This document shows positions 1 through 11,129 of a stretch of 64,000 nt of DNA, in pieces. Both the position numbers and the translations under genes were made by a program. The notes under the pieces are model-generated. The model was given only the letters and a program-made list of their open reading frames with translations. It searched no databases and was not told the DNA's origin. Every line of letters starts with the position of its first letter. Within the stretch, counting starts at the first letter, position 1. The DNA comes from Oscheius tipulae (taxonomy: Eukaryota > Nematoda > Chromadorea > Rhabditida > Rhabditidae), in NCBI GenBank assembly GCA_037178975.1, contig JASJZH010000004.1, forward strand, positions 3,906,001 to 3,970,000. Direction: 5' to 3'.

Positions 1-386
1 TCGTGGTGTATGAGTCTATACTAATGTGCAGACTGTTAGGAGACAACTATATGATGCCTGAGAGAGAGACAGATAGTAGCTAGCTCTGAATATAAGTAGT
101 TCCAGTACTGTCGTTTTTCTCATGACTTTCTTTTCTGACAACAGGCACTATTCTTCTGTCTGATGGGGTATCAGAGAAATGACTACTGAATAGCTGTGTT
201 ATCTATTACAAAAAGTCTATGACTTCGTATCCGTCTCGATTTTTGCAGGCAGTTGCTCTTTATATGCAAGCGACTCGGTAGGCCTTCAGACAACTCTAAC
301 AGTCTTCTGATATACCATGTCAAATCTGACTTTCAGCTTTGAACTGAAAACTCAACTTGCGAGTATCAGCTTCTCCAAGCTCTGAC

Positions 387-701
387 ATGTTCGCATCGAT
401 GACTTCACGATCCATCAGTCCTACCAACTGCTCGAAACAACAACAACAACTCTTGGACTCAAACAATTACTTTGTTGGGCCATCGGAGGCCGTTATCGGA
501 AGATCTTTGTCTCGTTCGAAGGGCACTTCAAGTCCCTCTAGAGTCCCCCTTGTAGCAGCTTATGAGGTGAGCCAACTCCAGTTGTACTCTACTACATTTT
601 CACGCGTGTTCCAAAGGCATTAGTGTCAAAGATCCAGCGAATCAGAAATGGTCGTAAATGGCCAGTCTACCTGGTCGGGCAAATTACGCGACGGAGCGTA
701 G
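387..701 (+). CDS. small hypothetical protein, two exons
   Basis: Exon 387-566 opens with ATG and is followed by a GTGAGC donor. An acceptor at 622-623 (GCATTAG) gives exon 624-701, in frame to a TAG stop. The product is about 85 residues, rich in Ser and polar residues with a short Gln run (four Q near residue 20). I see no signal peptide, membrane segment or known domain. The frame is open upstream of the ATG and a CTTTCAG acceptor lies at about 331-337, so this could be the end of a longer gene that starts outside the window. Not recognised; low confidence. Confidence 0.3.
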
Positions 702-1492
702 ATGAGTGTGTCTGACCTTCGGGCTATTGATTTACCCGCTACTTTGCTCTATCACAAGTCTCTTCCAGACCACCCTTCTAATTCCGTTTCCTCTGCGCCT
801 CTCTCCCTCGCCGCTAGTCCAATTCTCGCCAGCCCTTCAGTCTCCAAGTCACGCACCCTTTCTGTCCTCCCAACTCTTTCTAACGACCTTGGTTGCCAGC
901 CGACCGTGACCTATTGATAGACCGAACCCGACCTCAACCCTTGTTTCAGTCTCCTCATTATTTAGCGGGTCCTCCACCAGCTGTTCGTCGTAGATCTCAC
1001 ACCTTGCGGCAATCAATCGACACATCCAGACTCTATTTTTTACGACGCACACATCGATGAATAGCTCGTTTTTACCTCTTAAATTATGCAACTCTCTCTC
1101 GTGCTTAGCTTTTTGGGAAAAAAGTAGGAACATGTGCTGGCCAGCTGTCACCAGTCCGTTATTATCTCACACACCTCCCTCGCAAAACCAATCTTTCATA
1201 TCGCGGATAAATTGATTTGGGCATGTGTGTCGAGTTCCCTCATCTCTAAATCCTAAACTTATGAACTTTTTTGAGTGCCCTAATCAGAAGACATTTATCC
1301 GTGTCGCTTGCCTTCGACTCTCGCCATTGTCCCAAGGGAACCCGAGCTTATACGTTCTTGTCTGGGGGCAAACATCCACTGAATCTCTTTCTTCGGGTCT
1401 ATTTGCTCGTCTTCCTTGTCTGACATCAATCTGCTACCTTCTGTTCCTCTAGTCCAAACAACTTCCCATACATTCAGGTAAACATTTTTCAG

Positions 1493-1993
1493 ATGCAAAC
1501 GCTTCCCTTTTTGGTCATTCTTCTCTGCTCAGTTATCTCAGTCTCATCACTTCGATGCTACGTGTGTAACTCTTTGATGAACAAGGACTGTGAAGATAAC
1601 TATGAGAAGTCCGTAATTGTAAGTGCCAAGGAAAATAACTAGAGCAATTCACTCAGTACTGTCCTGTCAAATCGTTCGGAGGCAAAAAAGCAGTCAAAGC
1701 TATTGGATGTCGGATAAGCCGCCAGTCAGTCAAAGGTATGCACGTTTATTAGATTGGAGAAGCTATTGTTTCAGATGAAAAGTCAGTGGTCAGAGAATGT
1801 GCGTATTCTGGACCTAACGTCGAAAACAAAAGTCAGAAGGGATCGCTAGGAGTTTCCAGAGTGATTACCCAGGTGAGTCAAGAAGAATTAGAGAGCAAAC
1901 TAATTTCAGTGCGAGAAAGACCTGTGCAATCCCGCTTCAACGATGTTTTCCTATCTTTCTCTTGCTTCGCTCCTCGTCTTTTTCAGGTTGTAA
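1493..1993 (+). CDS. Ly-6/uPAR-domain GPI-anchored protein
   Basis: A four-exon model (exon 1 1493-1618, exon 2 from 1657, last exon 1910-1993) encodes a small secreted cysteine-rich protein. It has an N-terminal signal peptide (MQTLPFLVILLCSVISVSS), then LRCYVCNS, the first cysteine pair typical of the three-finger Ly-6 fold. The terminal cysteine-asparagine motif reads CEKDLCNP. A hydrophobic tail (FSYLSLASLLVFFRL) follows and is what a GPI-anchor signal looks like. Introns are about 37-39 nt. The ATG is directly preceded by a TTTTTCAG acceptor, so the mRNA is probably trans-spliced. Family members include quiver/sleepless-type modulators of channels and receptors. The actual ligand cannot be inferred. 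Confidence 0.75.
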
Positions 1994-2222
1994 TCGTGCC
2001 TCTTTGCTATTTTAGATCTTTTAGTGATTTTATTGAAACGTAATGAAGAATTTGTACGAGACATCATGAATGCTCTGATATGATAGCAGCATTTGAACAT
2101 TACGGCGCAAGTTACAAACGGAAGACGTACTTTACCATCTTGGGCCACAAGTCGGCTGTAGAGCATTAAAATTTATTGACATGTGGAACAAACGTTTATT
2201 TGTAACAAATAACAATGAGGAC

Positions 2223-2711
2223 TTAGCTTTCCGGGGCGGTTCCCTTTCTGGAACGCATGACCTTGTTGACAATTTTCTGCTCCTCGATCAGGAAAGCACG
2301 AGTAATTCTCTCCTTGACGGCGTTAGCAGAAAGACATCCTCCGTAAGTACGAGAAACAGTGCGTTGGTTCTTCTTCAGACGCGAAAGCTCACGAGGACGG
2401 GCAGGTGTAATCTGAAATTTTAAAATAGCCTTTACGTGTACAAGAACAATCTCAGCTAATGTTCTCCATAGACGCCAGTGTCCCCTATGCAAAACTAAAC
2501 ACTTTTTGAATGAGAGGTAACGACTGAACGTTAAAAGAAAGGTAAAACATACTCCGTGAAGCTTGACTCCGGTATCCTTGCATTTGGGGATGCTGCCACG
2601 CTTCTTGATGTACTGAAGAACAAGACGACCTCCGGGAGTCTTCACAATCTTAGTCTTATTAGACTTGGTGTTATAGGACAGTCGTCGTCTGTAGGTGACC
2701 CTCTGAGACAT
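2223..2711 (-). CDS. RPL34: 60S ribosomal protein eL34
   Basis: Two exons on the minus strand (2711-2553 and 2411-2223) give a 115-residue protein, the usual size for eL34. The N-terminal TYRRRLSYNTKSNKT, central TPGGRLV and C-terminal RAFLIEEQKIV motifs identify the family, a component of the large ribosomal subunit. The junction reads KLHG|ITPARPRELSRLKK. An AG acceptor (TTTGCAG) sits a few bases before the ATG, suggesting trans-splicing. Unusually, the zinc-ribbon cysteines are mostly missing: CKDT stands where CxxC is usual and SANA stands where CAKC is usual. See findings. Confidence 0.93.
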   Translation of the reverse strand: MSQRVTYRRRLSYNTKSNKTKIVKTPGGRLVLQYIKKRGSIPKCKDTGVKLHGVCFTFLLTFSRYLSFKKCLVLHRGHWRLWRTLAEIVLVHVKAILKFQITPARPRELSRLKKNQRTVSRTYGGCLSANAVKERITRAFLIEEQKIVNKVMRSRKGTAPES

Positions 2712-3360
2712 TTTATCTGCAAATTGTTATTTCAGTACTAGAAGTTGTAAAAAGTTGTATGACAAAAGAATGGGCCTAATACCACCTCGTTCTGCATAAA
2801 AAATAAAGAACAAACGCAAGAATACGGACAAGATATCTGGCCGTTTGAAAACTACAGACGATTCGGCACAAGTTTCCAATAATTCGTCTTTTACGATAGG
2901 CGCACTTTTGACATATTGGGGAATAAATGGGAGAAAAAAAACAACGATTTTCCAACGAGAAAATGAAAGAAACTTTAGGATTCGAAGCCAAATGCTGCCG
3001 TCTGTTAGTTCAACTGGATTACGGTATTGAGGCTCCCGCGACGCAGAGTCTCTGCGTCTCAATAACTGCCGTCTTTTCAAATTTTTGCAAGACGATTTCT
3101 AACGTTTCAACGGAGTGCGCATGTTTTCAGTGAAAAAAAATTCCTACAAGTCGAATACCTTGCAATCCTTTACCACCGTAAGTACATAAATTGTTTATTA
3201 AATAAATGAAACGACAATGAAAAACAAGTGAGAGCAATAAAACTATCACAGTCAAACCCCGTAATCCGATCCGCAAAAATACGCTAATTATTTAAAGCTA
3301 AAAAAGGAACAGAACTGGAAAAAACGACACGTATTGTAGGAAAACGTCAGATGAAAAGAG
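2712..3360. promoter_or_regulatory. gap between eL34 and GalNAc-transferase genes; likely eL34 promoter and GALNT 3'UTR
   Basis: No convincing gene. Open frames on either strand here lack splice logic and recognisable motifs. The right side probably holds the transferase 3'UTR, with a minus-strand AATAAA around 3193-3205. The left side is the expected eL34 promoter. No clear core-promoter motif was seen. Confidence 0.35.
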
Positions 3361-6032
3361 TTATTCGAATTCGTTAGGTTCGGCAGCCTGGCGTTCTAGA
3401 AGGAGACTCTTGTTGATATTCTGCCAGTCCCATTGTTGTGTCGGCTTGGATGAATCACATTTCTCCATAAAGACGAATTCCGATCCATTAGAATTGGCGC
3501 TGAGACATTGACCAGAAACCTGAAATACGTTGTGCAGTCGTCAGTGATCACGGACCTTGTGGAAGATTTGCTTTTTCTCCGGGTAAAACTTGAACAACTG
3601 ATTGCCTTTCATTGAGTGACAGTCGAACAGAACGACTGGAGCCTTGTCAGTGGACGACGAAGCATCGAAGCAAATATTTCTTCCTTTCGGACGGATATCG
3701 TGCCATCTTGTCATTCGGAGATCCTGAAACGGATTGTATGTTGGTGAGAAACAAACTTGTGGGAGGTAGTTCATTCTCTCCCGTTTTTATGTAACTGTCT
3801 TGAATAATGTAAGTCGAACCTGTTCTCCACCACCATTTTTATCGTCACTATTGCATTTTCTCAGACCGAAACGCTGATTTGACTGCTTGAACTGTGTGTC
3901 GATACACAGTTTGGATGCAGCATTTCGAAGTTCGCCCGATGTTGAAGGCTCTGGAGGAATAGCTGGATAGTATTTGTCCTAGAACTGCGCATAGCTAAGA
4001 AGTTGGCAATGTAAAACCTGATCAAAAGCAACTTCTTTCATGAACCAGTCAAACGATTTGCACTTGAGTTTGTCCCGCACAGCTAACATTCTCGACATAT
4101 CTCCAGTATCAGCATTCCCTACTCCTGGTCGTCCTTTGTATAAGTAATGCTTATATTCATCCATCCACACCTACAACTTCTCATTATAACGAGATGCAGA
4201 ACACAAACCTCAGCAACACGTTTGTAGTTGCGGCTGATGAAATCACCAACACCAGCGTTTTTGAACGGCATGTACTTGCAGCGATAAATGTGAGCCACTC
4301 GGGAACAAGGAGCATCTACCATTCGACCGTGACATTGCCAGACCTGAACATAGAGTGGATAACAGAAGGAAGAAAGGTGACCTTGAAAGACAGCTCGTAC
4401 TGCTCTCCTCCCCAAATGAGAAGCTGATCGTCGTAACCTTTGAAAATTTCAATTGTAAAAATGAAGACAAGCTAACCTCCTAACTCCCAGAACCATTTGT
4501 TGGATATGGCGAAGTATCCGCCTGCCATAACTGGACTGTCTGAGAACTATTCTTTGCAAGTCTTCTGACTCAAACTGACCAAATGGTTTAGTGGGATTCT
4601 GTCTGTCTTTTTTCGTCAGTGGGAGTCTCTTGTAGTCAAAGGCCCAATTGAACGATCCTCGAGCACCCTGAAGATTGCTTGAAATTCGTTCAGAACAGGT
4701 AAGGACAACTGCCGGCTTTTGATTGAACTGACCTCGTCTTGTGCTTTGATTTCGTAATTCTGAAAAGTTGCATGTCTTGGAAAGAAAGTGATTGAATCAA
4801 ACCTCGCAGTCGATGACATCAACGAATGGACAGACGACCGTTCTGCAATCGACTGATATAAAAAGAAAAGTTAAATTGACCTGTAGTCGTTGACGATGGG
4901 ATCCAAAAGTGGAGGAAGCCAGTTGTAGTTGGCTTCACTGTGTGCATCTGAATGTGGAGTACTAAAAGCTCAAATGATAAAACAAACCTAAAAAGATGAG
5001 AACTTCGCCAGTTGCTACTTCTGCACCTTGTTGACGAGCACGAATCAGACCTTCTCTTTTTCTGGAATCCGACAAGTTTTTCGGACTTTGAAGAAAAATA
5101 CTTAGTGCGCACGATTTTAACCAGGTGGTCAAGTTTTTCCTTGCGAAGAAAGTCTTCCAGAGGTTTGCCAAGAGCGGGTTTTTCACTGAAGTCATCGACC
5201 AAAATAATCTAAAATAACACTCGTATACGAACTTTTTACAAACAGCAATACCTCTTTCAGAAGCTCCTTAGGAGATCGATTTATGATGGAATATACGGAA
5301 CGAAGAAGTGTTGAATTATGCTGTACAAATAGATTACAATGAAAAAAAGCTTTGAAACCTCTTCGTGAAATGGAAAAATCACACTTGTTGTTGGCAGCTT
5401 CGAAAGGTATTTTTCACTTTTGCATTGAGGGTGGCGAATGTCCTTCATCGACCTGTCCAAAGAAATCAAATCGGATACGTAGGCATTGTAGCCGTTCGCC
5501 TTATACAGAGCAAGCTAAAAGACATATTTGAGCAGGTAGCAATAAGAAACCACTTACAGCCTCTTTTTCAACATTTGCGTCTTTCGGAAGAACTACTGGC
5601 AAGCCTTGTTCACCCGGACCTTTCCGTTTCTTATCCAAATCGTATTGTGTTTTGTTTTCCCAGATCTAGACAACAGATTTAAACAGGACATAAAAAAGTT
5701 CCTACTATTTTTTCCGATTGCTCGCGATATTGCTTGAATGGATCGCCTTCGGGCGATTCACCGATCTTTTCCGCAGCGAGAGCTTCGTAGTCAGGTGCGG
5801 CTAAACATGTACATGAAACAATATGAGAAACGAAAACCGAACCTTGTCGTTCCACTTCTCGATTAGCAGGAACATGTGCACCACCAGGAAATCTGATGGC
5901 TTGCTCATCTTGTTCAATAGTTCGAGAGGATCCAGTGGAAACGAGGGAATAAACTATGTACAGCGCTCCAATGAATATCAGATACTGAGCGAGGCTTATG
6001 AATTTTCTACTTACGTAGCGGTTTAGGCCCAT
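3361..6032 (-). CDS. polypeptide N-acetylgalactosaminyltransferase (GALNT/gly family)
   Basis: A multi-exon minus-strand gene for a Golgi type II glycosyltransferase that starts mucin-type O-glycosylation by moving GalNAc from UDP-GalNAc to Ser/Thr. A short cytoplasmic tail (MGLNRY) precedes one membrane anchor ([15 protein letters not shown]). The stem and catalytic region follow: [18 protein letters not shown], the metal-binding DxH in DAHSE (split by an intron), VIDCE, and [17 protein letters not shown]. The C-terminal third is a ricin-type lectin domain with QLFKFY and QQWDWQ repeats, ending NEFE-stop. Roughly 600 residues, normal for the family. One candidate intron of 30 nt lies between the tail and the anchor and is in frame, so both forms are possible. 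It lies about 190 nt behind eL18 on the same strand, with a TTTCCAG acceptor just before its ATG, which suggests an operon. Confidence 0.92.
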
Positions 6033-6181
6033 ATCTGGAAATTAGAACGGGTAGTGGAAGTGCATATGGCGCCATACGTGGCTTGCAACGTTGGCACACG
6101 GCCGTCCGTCAAATAGACGACGAAAAGCTAAATACTGCCCCCGACAACAACGATTCAAGAAGACAAAGAATTATTGACAAT

Positions 6182-6187
6182 TTTATT
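6182..6187 (-). terminator. polyadenylation signal AATAAA of eL18
   Basis: TTTATT on the plus strand reads AATAAA on the minus strand, 37 nt after the eL18 stop codon. Its position between eL18 and the downstream transferase fits 3'-end formation inside a two-gene operon. Confidence 0.5.
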
Positions 6188-6223
6188 ACGACCAAGAGAC
6201 CGTAACAATAACAAACAACAAAT

Positions 6224-6950
6224 TTAGGCCTTGTATCCTCGAGATGCTCTGCGTCCTCTGGCTCTCTCGAACTTTCTTCCCTTGGAGCGGACAAGGGGCT
6301 TGGTGTGACTGTGGGGAACTCCCGGAGCAAGTCCAAAGTGCTTCTCGGCTTCACGAGCCTTTCTGGGTCCCTGAAATTCAGAAAATTAAAACTTTAATGA
6401 AAAGACAAGCAACGCATTAACAGGAAACGTATTTAGAATTTTGTAACTGACTTGAACAAGAAGAGTGTTTTCTCCGCGAGGAGCACGAATGGCGAGTTGG
6501 TCCAAAGTGATGATCTCTCCTCCAGCCTTCAGAATTCTAGCACGAGCGGCCTCGGTTACTTTCAGAGCAGCGAGCTAAAATAAAAAAATAGTACTGGAGG
6601 AAATACCGTGAACTCACAGTGAACTTGGGGACCTCATAAAGTCTAGCATCATCAGTGACAGTTCCGAGGGTGACGACGATCTTTCCGGAGTTGCCATTCT
6701 TGGAGAGGAATCTGGCGATACGGGCAACAGACAAGGCAGGGCGGAATCTGCGGGCCATAAAGAGACGCTTCAGAATGATGTGGTTGAACTTCTCGCCGGT
6801 TCTACGAGCCAAGTAAGAGTAGACCTAGACATTTTTAGTGGAATTAAAAACGAAAGTTACCTTGGAGAGGATGCGGACATACGGATCTTCACTACGAGGG
6901 GCAGTGCGCCTCGATTTACGGTCGTGCTTATGATTAATGTCAATACCCAT
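6224..6950 (-). CDS. RPL18: 60S ribosomal protein eL18
   Basis: Four exons on the minus strand (6950-6861, 6824-6618, 6574-6452, 6370-6224) encode 188 residues, exactly the usual eL18 length. It starts MGIDI and shares [44 protein letters not shown] and the C-terminal [19 protein letters not shown] signature with the family. It acts in the large ribosomal subunit. Introns are 36, 43 and 81 nt; the third starts GTCAGT. It is the upstream gene of a same-strand pair with the GalNAc-transferase. Confidence 0.96.
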
Positions 6951-7313
6951 GGCGACTGGTACGCAAGTTCGGGGTGACCCTGAAAAGACGTGTTTTATAA
7001 CTTCATTGGAGCTTCGGCGTGAAGAAGGATGTTAAAAAACGGTAATAATAAGTTTTTAGCATCAAAATAAGTCGAAATTAATACAGAAACGTAGACAAAA
7101 CGGTGCAAAATCGAAGCAAAAATTTTAGGAAAGGCTATGCCGACCCGGTGCAAAAAAAGTCGCTCATCGATACGGTAATCGGGTCGGGACCCCGCCTACC
7201 AACCTTTAAACTATTTTGCCGCGAAATTCACGTTCGCAATGCGGAATTCGTTTATCGTTTTTTTTTCATTTGTTTCATTCCCATTTTTGATCATGAAAAG
7301 GGTTTTTTCAGAT

Positions 7314-9496
7314 ATGAGTTTGTTTGGAGCGAAACCGTCGACTTCGTTCAGCTTTGGCTCGACAGGCAACACAGCTACAAGGTATCCATTTTTTAAATTA
7401 CAGACTTGAACTTTTTAAAAGCTGATGCTAAATTTGTTACTGTCGTTATGTAAGCACATGTTTGATATCAGCATCACTGGTTCGCATGACTCGCTTTCCT
7501 ATATACATTTTCAGCACTACCCCTTCCAAGCCACTATTTGGCTCAACTACCCAGCAACCAACCACCACGAACTTGTTCGGAAGCACTGGTTCTACTGCAG
7601 GAACACTTTTCGGAACAAATACGACCAGTTCAGCTGATGGAGGTCTGTTTGGTAGCAAGCCGGCCGTTTCAACTTCTACCACAGGTTAGTTCTTCGAAAT
7701 GCTATAAGCTAATGTTTCAGGTGGCTTGTTTGGAGCTCCTGCTGCAAGTACAACTACTGGTGGACTTTTCAGCACGCCTACCAATACAGCTAGCACTGGT
7801 CTGTTCGGAAGCAAACGTATGTTTTATACAACGATTTTTTTTCTCAATTTTAAACGTGGAACAAGAAATATTTCTAAGATACAATATGGTTTAGCCGCTA
7901 CTGGATTTGGTTCGACTGCAGCCACTACTGGAAGTCTTTTTGGAGCGAAACCGGCCGGGGGAGGCCTGTTTGGCTCTGCAGCAGCTCCTACACAACAACC
8001 ACAAACTCGTCAGCGAGAGACTCTGAACACAATCCTATTGGTTTGTTTGAAAGTCTGCAAAAATGTGTTCTCGTTCAGAATGCCGACTCCCTCGTTCGCT
8101 CTCTCACATGTCCAGAGCTGTATGGCGATGACCGTGATCAAATTTTGGCAAAACTAAACCAAATTGCCGCTGCCCTTGGTGTCGGAAATGGATTCTTCAA
8201 GGATGGTCAATCAGTTATGTACACCACCGAAGGTCCTTTCCACAGATTCAAGGTATTTTATCTTTTTGTACTCTGCTACCGTACTTTTCAGTCAGTCGGA
8301 TATAATATGATCTCCGAGTTTACCGAAGCAGACGGAGTCGTATCGCTTATTTTGAAAGTAGCTATCTCAGAGTAGGCTCTTTATAAACGCTGCAATGCCT
8401 TTTTTCAGGGTGTCTACCGCTGCCCAGAAGCAAGCTGTAATTGATAAATTGTTCCAAATTGTTGGAGGAGGACCCAATTTCCCCGTGAAGATCAAAAGCA
8501 TCAAGGAACTTCCCGATGGCTTGACTGAAGTCAACATTTTTGTCGTGAACAAGTCTTCTGGGACTCCAGCCCCTAGCAGTTCTCTAGCCAATCTCCTCTC
8601 CGAGCCAGCTAAAAAGACACAACTGGAGCAACAGTTGAAGGTGGAGAAGATCATAGCACGATTTGCCATGGACAAGTACCAAAAAGAACGCTTTATCAAG
8701 GATCCTCCTGCTGGTACTATCTTTTGTTAACCTTCATTTAAACGATTTCAGGCTTCGATGACGGTTTATGGTACCAGGCCTGTCGTGAGAATCCTGACCC
8801 CGATCACTTGCTACCATTCCCCATCAGAGGATTTGAACAGCTGCTTTCAAGGCAAAAAACGCAAAATACAGAGGTGAACCCCCGGTTTGTTGTTCTATTT
8901 TTAGTTTAGACCGACATTGCCAACAAGGTCATCGATAATCTGATAGCTCGTCTACGAGCATTGGAGTCTCAAGGAGAACTCACAGCTGTAAAAGTAGCCC
9001 AACAGAAGGTAGTCCAGAAGCAGCTAGCTCACAGACTCCTTAGGTGAATTCTACTCCTGCTTTTTCTCACTATTTCTCTTTTAGAATTCTCAGTATGCAG
9101 CTTATTCAACAGCGCTTCAGTCATCCTATTGATTCTACCGAAGAAAGCATTCAAGCAGCTTTAGAAATTCTAAGTGCACGTCTAAATGGACCTCTTCAAA
9201 TTAAGGTTTCTGTGTGATCATATCATTCACTATTAATTTTCAGGAAAGACTTGTTGAACTGACCTCGGCTGTACAAGATGAAAGTAGCGAACTGAGAACT
9301 AAGATTGAGTCGAGCACTCAAATTAATCTTTCCGAATCGGACGTTCAACAACTGCAAAAGTATCGTTTTACCTCATTTTTCATAGGGATTGGTTTTCAGA
9401 TATCTCGCACGTTGCCAAGACGGACTTGAAAGTCTTTCAAACATTGTCCGTGACAATGTTTCTCAATTGAATCGTATTTCTTCGTCTATGGAATAG
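7314..9496 (+). CDS. NUP54: nucleoporin Nup54
   Basis: A multi-exon gene for the central-channel nucleoporin that forms the Nup62-Nup58-Nup54 complex. The N-terminal 150 or so residues are FG/GLFG repeats in Thr/Ser-rich spacers (LFGSTT, GGLFGS, GGLFGA, SLFGAKP). Then comes the alpha/beta and coiled-coil region: [70 protein letters not shown], with helical segments to the end. The ATG follows TTTTTTCAG by 2 nt, a likely trans-splice site. It is the first gene of a five-gene same-strand run. An AATAAA lies 45 nt after the stop. Confidence 0.93.
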
Positions 9497-9540
9497 GTCT
9501 CATATTACGAGTTGTTCATCTACCTGTTTTTCCACATTTA

Positions 9541-9546
9541 AATAAA
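9541..9546 (+). terminator. polyadenylation signal AATAAA after NUP54
   Basis: AATAAA 45 nt past the NUP54 stop and about 90 nt before the next ATG. A TTTTTTTTCTTCCAG acceptor follows at about 9597-9611, the order expected at an operon junction. Confidence 0.55.
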
Positions 9547-9637
9547 TCATTCCAACAAAATGCTGTTATCTTGCACATTGGGTTTCCATTAGTTGCTTTT
9601 TTTTCTTCCAGAATGAATCAGCTAGCGTATTCTTTAG

Positions 9638-11010
9638 ATGACCTCTGCGGAAAAACAAGCCAGGTCGGAAGCCCTTCGTCTTGAAAGTTTGAAGCGTAAG
9701 CGCGAGGAGGAAAAGAAACGGAATGAATTGATTTCGAATAGCCTGAAATTGATTGATCATCCTACGAAGAGCAAGATTGTGTTCGAGGATTCCGACAGTG
9801 ACAAAGATGTTTCGCAGGTTTGTTTGACCTTTCAATTTTATAACTTTTCTCAGGCTTCACGCAATAACACAAGCTCTGCTAAACCTCAATTGTTCGATGA
9901 TGAAAATGACGAGGACACCGACATTGAATTCGAGCTGCCCACCCGCTTAGATGGTCGGAAAGGAGCAAAGCTGATGAAGTTGGAAACGCAATTTAGTGAT
10001 TCCCGCTTCAAAATGGACAATAAGTTCGTATCGAGTGATAGCGAAAGTGAAGAGGAAGGCGACGTAAGGCCCTTTTGATATTTCAGTTTGACGCTCATTA
10101 TTCTAGGAACTGTCAAAAGAGACGTCGAAGAATCGCGAGCTGTTAGCGAAAGTATTGGGAAAGTCTGTCAAGGTCGCATTTTCGTCCAAGAACACCAACG
10201 GTATTCCTTCTCGCCCCTTCACTCGTTTCGATCCGGACAATGAAGAGCATGTCAACTGGATGAAACGATACGGAGGTGCCGATAAGACGGTCAGTTTACT
10301 TAACTTTCTATAAACGGGCTTTTAGAACGAGAACGACGAATCATCTAGCTCCGAAAACGAGAACGACGAAGTAAATGAGGAAGATGCTCAGAGAATTGTC
10401 GATGGAAACTTTTTCGAAATGGACAGTGCTTTTGCTGATGAGGTTTTTCTTAGCATTACTCACTGCGAATGTCATTTCAGTTGCGTGTCAAGCAATCGTC
10501 CGGTGATCAAGAATCGAAAGGATTTTCATTTTTGGCAATGATGGGTAGAACCAGTCAAGACGAGACTAAACAGGTGTCAACTGGTCAAGAAGAAGATATC
10601 AAACAGCCAGATAGAGTTAGTCCAGCCCATTTTGACAGCACAAAGGGTTTGATTCAGAAAACTCTTCGAATTCTGGGTAGGCTGCCTGAAGAAAGCACAA
10701 TTCCGGAATATCAGGAGTCTGCTAAAAGTCTCGCTCCTTCTAAACCTACTAAGTTTTTTTTGACTGGTAAAGAGCCTCATGTTCAAAGTATTGTCACCAA
10801 CTTCCGCTTGACTCAGTCCGCGAAAACATTCGGACTGTGGTCCAATTATCGCGATTCCATTATGAAGGTAAGCATTTTTCGTTTGTGAGACGAGCGTCCA
10901 TTTAGATCTATCGACATCAGAAAAAGATGGCTCGGAAACAGTTGCGAGCACAACATCCAAAGCTGAGGAACGGGAAAACAAAAGGAAAGGATACTGTTAA
11001 AAGTGAATAG
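9638..11010 (+). CDS. NOL8-like nucleolar protein (C-terminal domain type)
   Basis: Five or six exons encode a highly charged protein of about 370 residues. It opens with a Lys/Glu-rich helix (EALRLESLKRKREEEKKRN), then acidic serine patches (FEDSDSDKD, DNKFVSSDSESEEEGDE), RFDPDNEEHV, GFSFLAMMG and a basic tail (KKMARKQLRAQHPKLRNGK). The order IVFxDSDS, RFKMDxKF followed by acidic Ser, RFDP, GFSF and KFF resembles the C-terminal half of nucleolar protein 8 as I remember it. The N-terminal RRM of NOL8 is absent here. A ribosome-biogenesis role is inference. A competing short frame begins at about 9613. TTCTTTAG sits directly before the chosen ATG. Confidence 0.6.
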
Positions 11011-11129
11011 AAGTCGTTATTTTGTTGTCTGTTGTTGAATTGTTTCTTCACTTTCCTTCGTTTTGCTAAGTATTGGCAAGCCAAACATTATTGATCTGTT
11101 CCATGTTTGTGGTCATGAGTGTTGATGGA

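Noticed and set aside
849-1151. 100-codon minus-strand frame
   Set aside because: No family motif, no splice partners, and composition like non-coding DNA.
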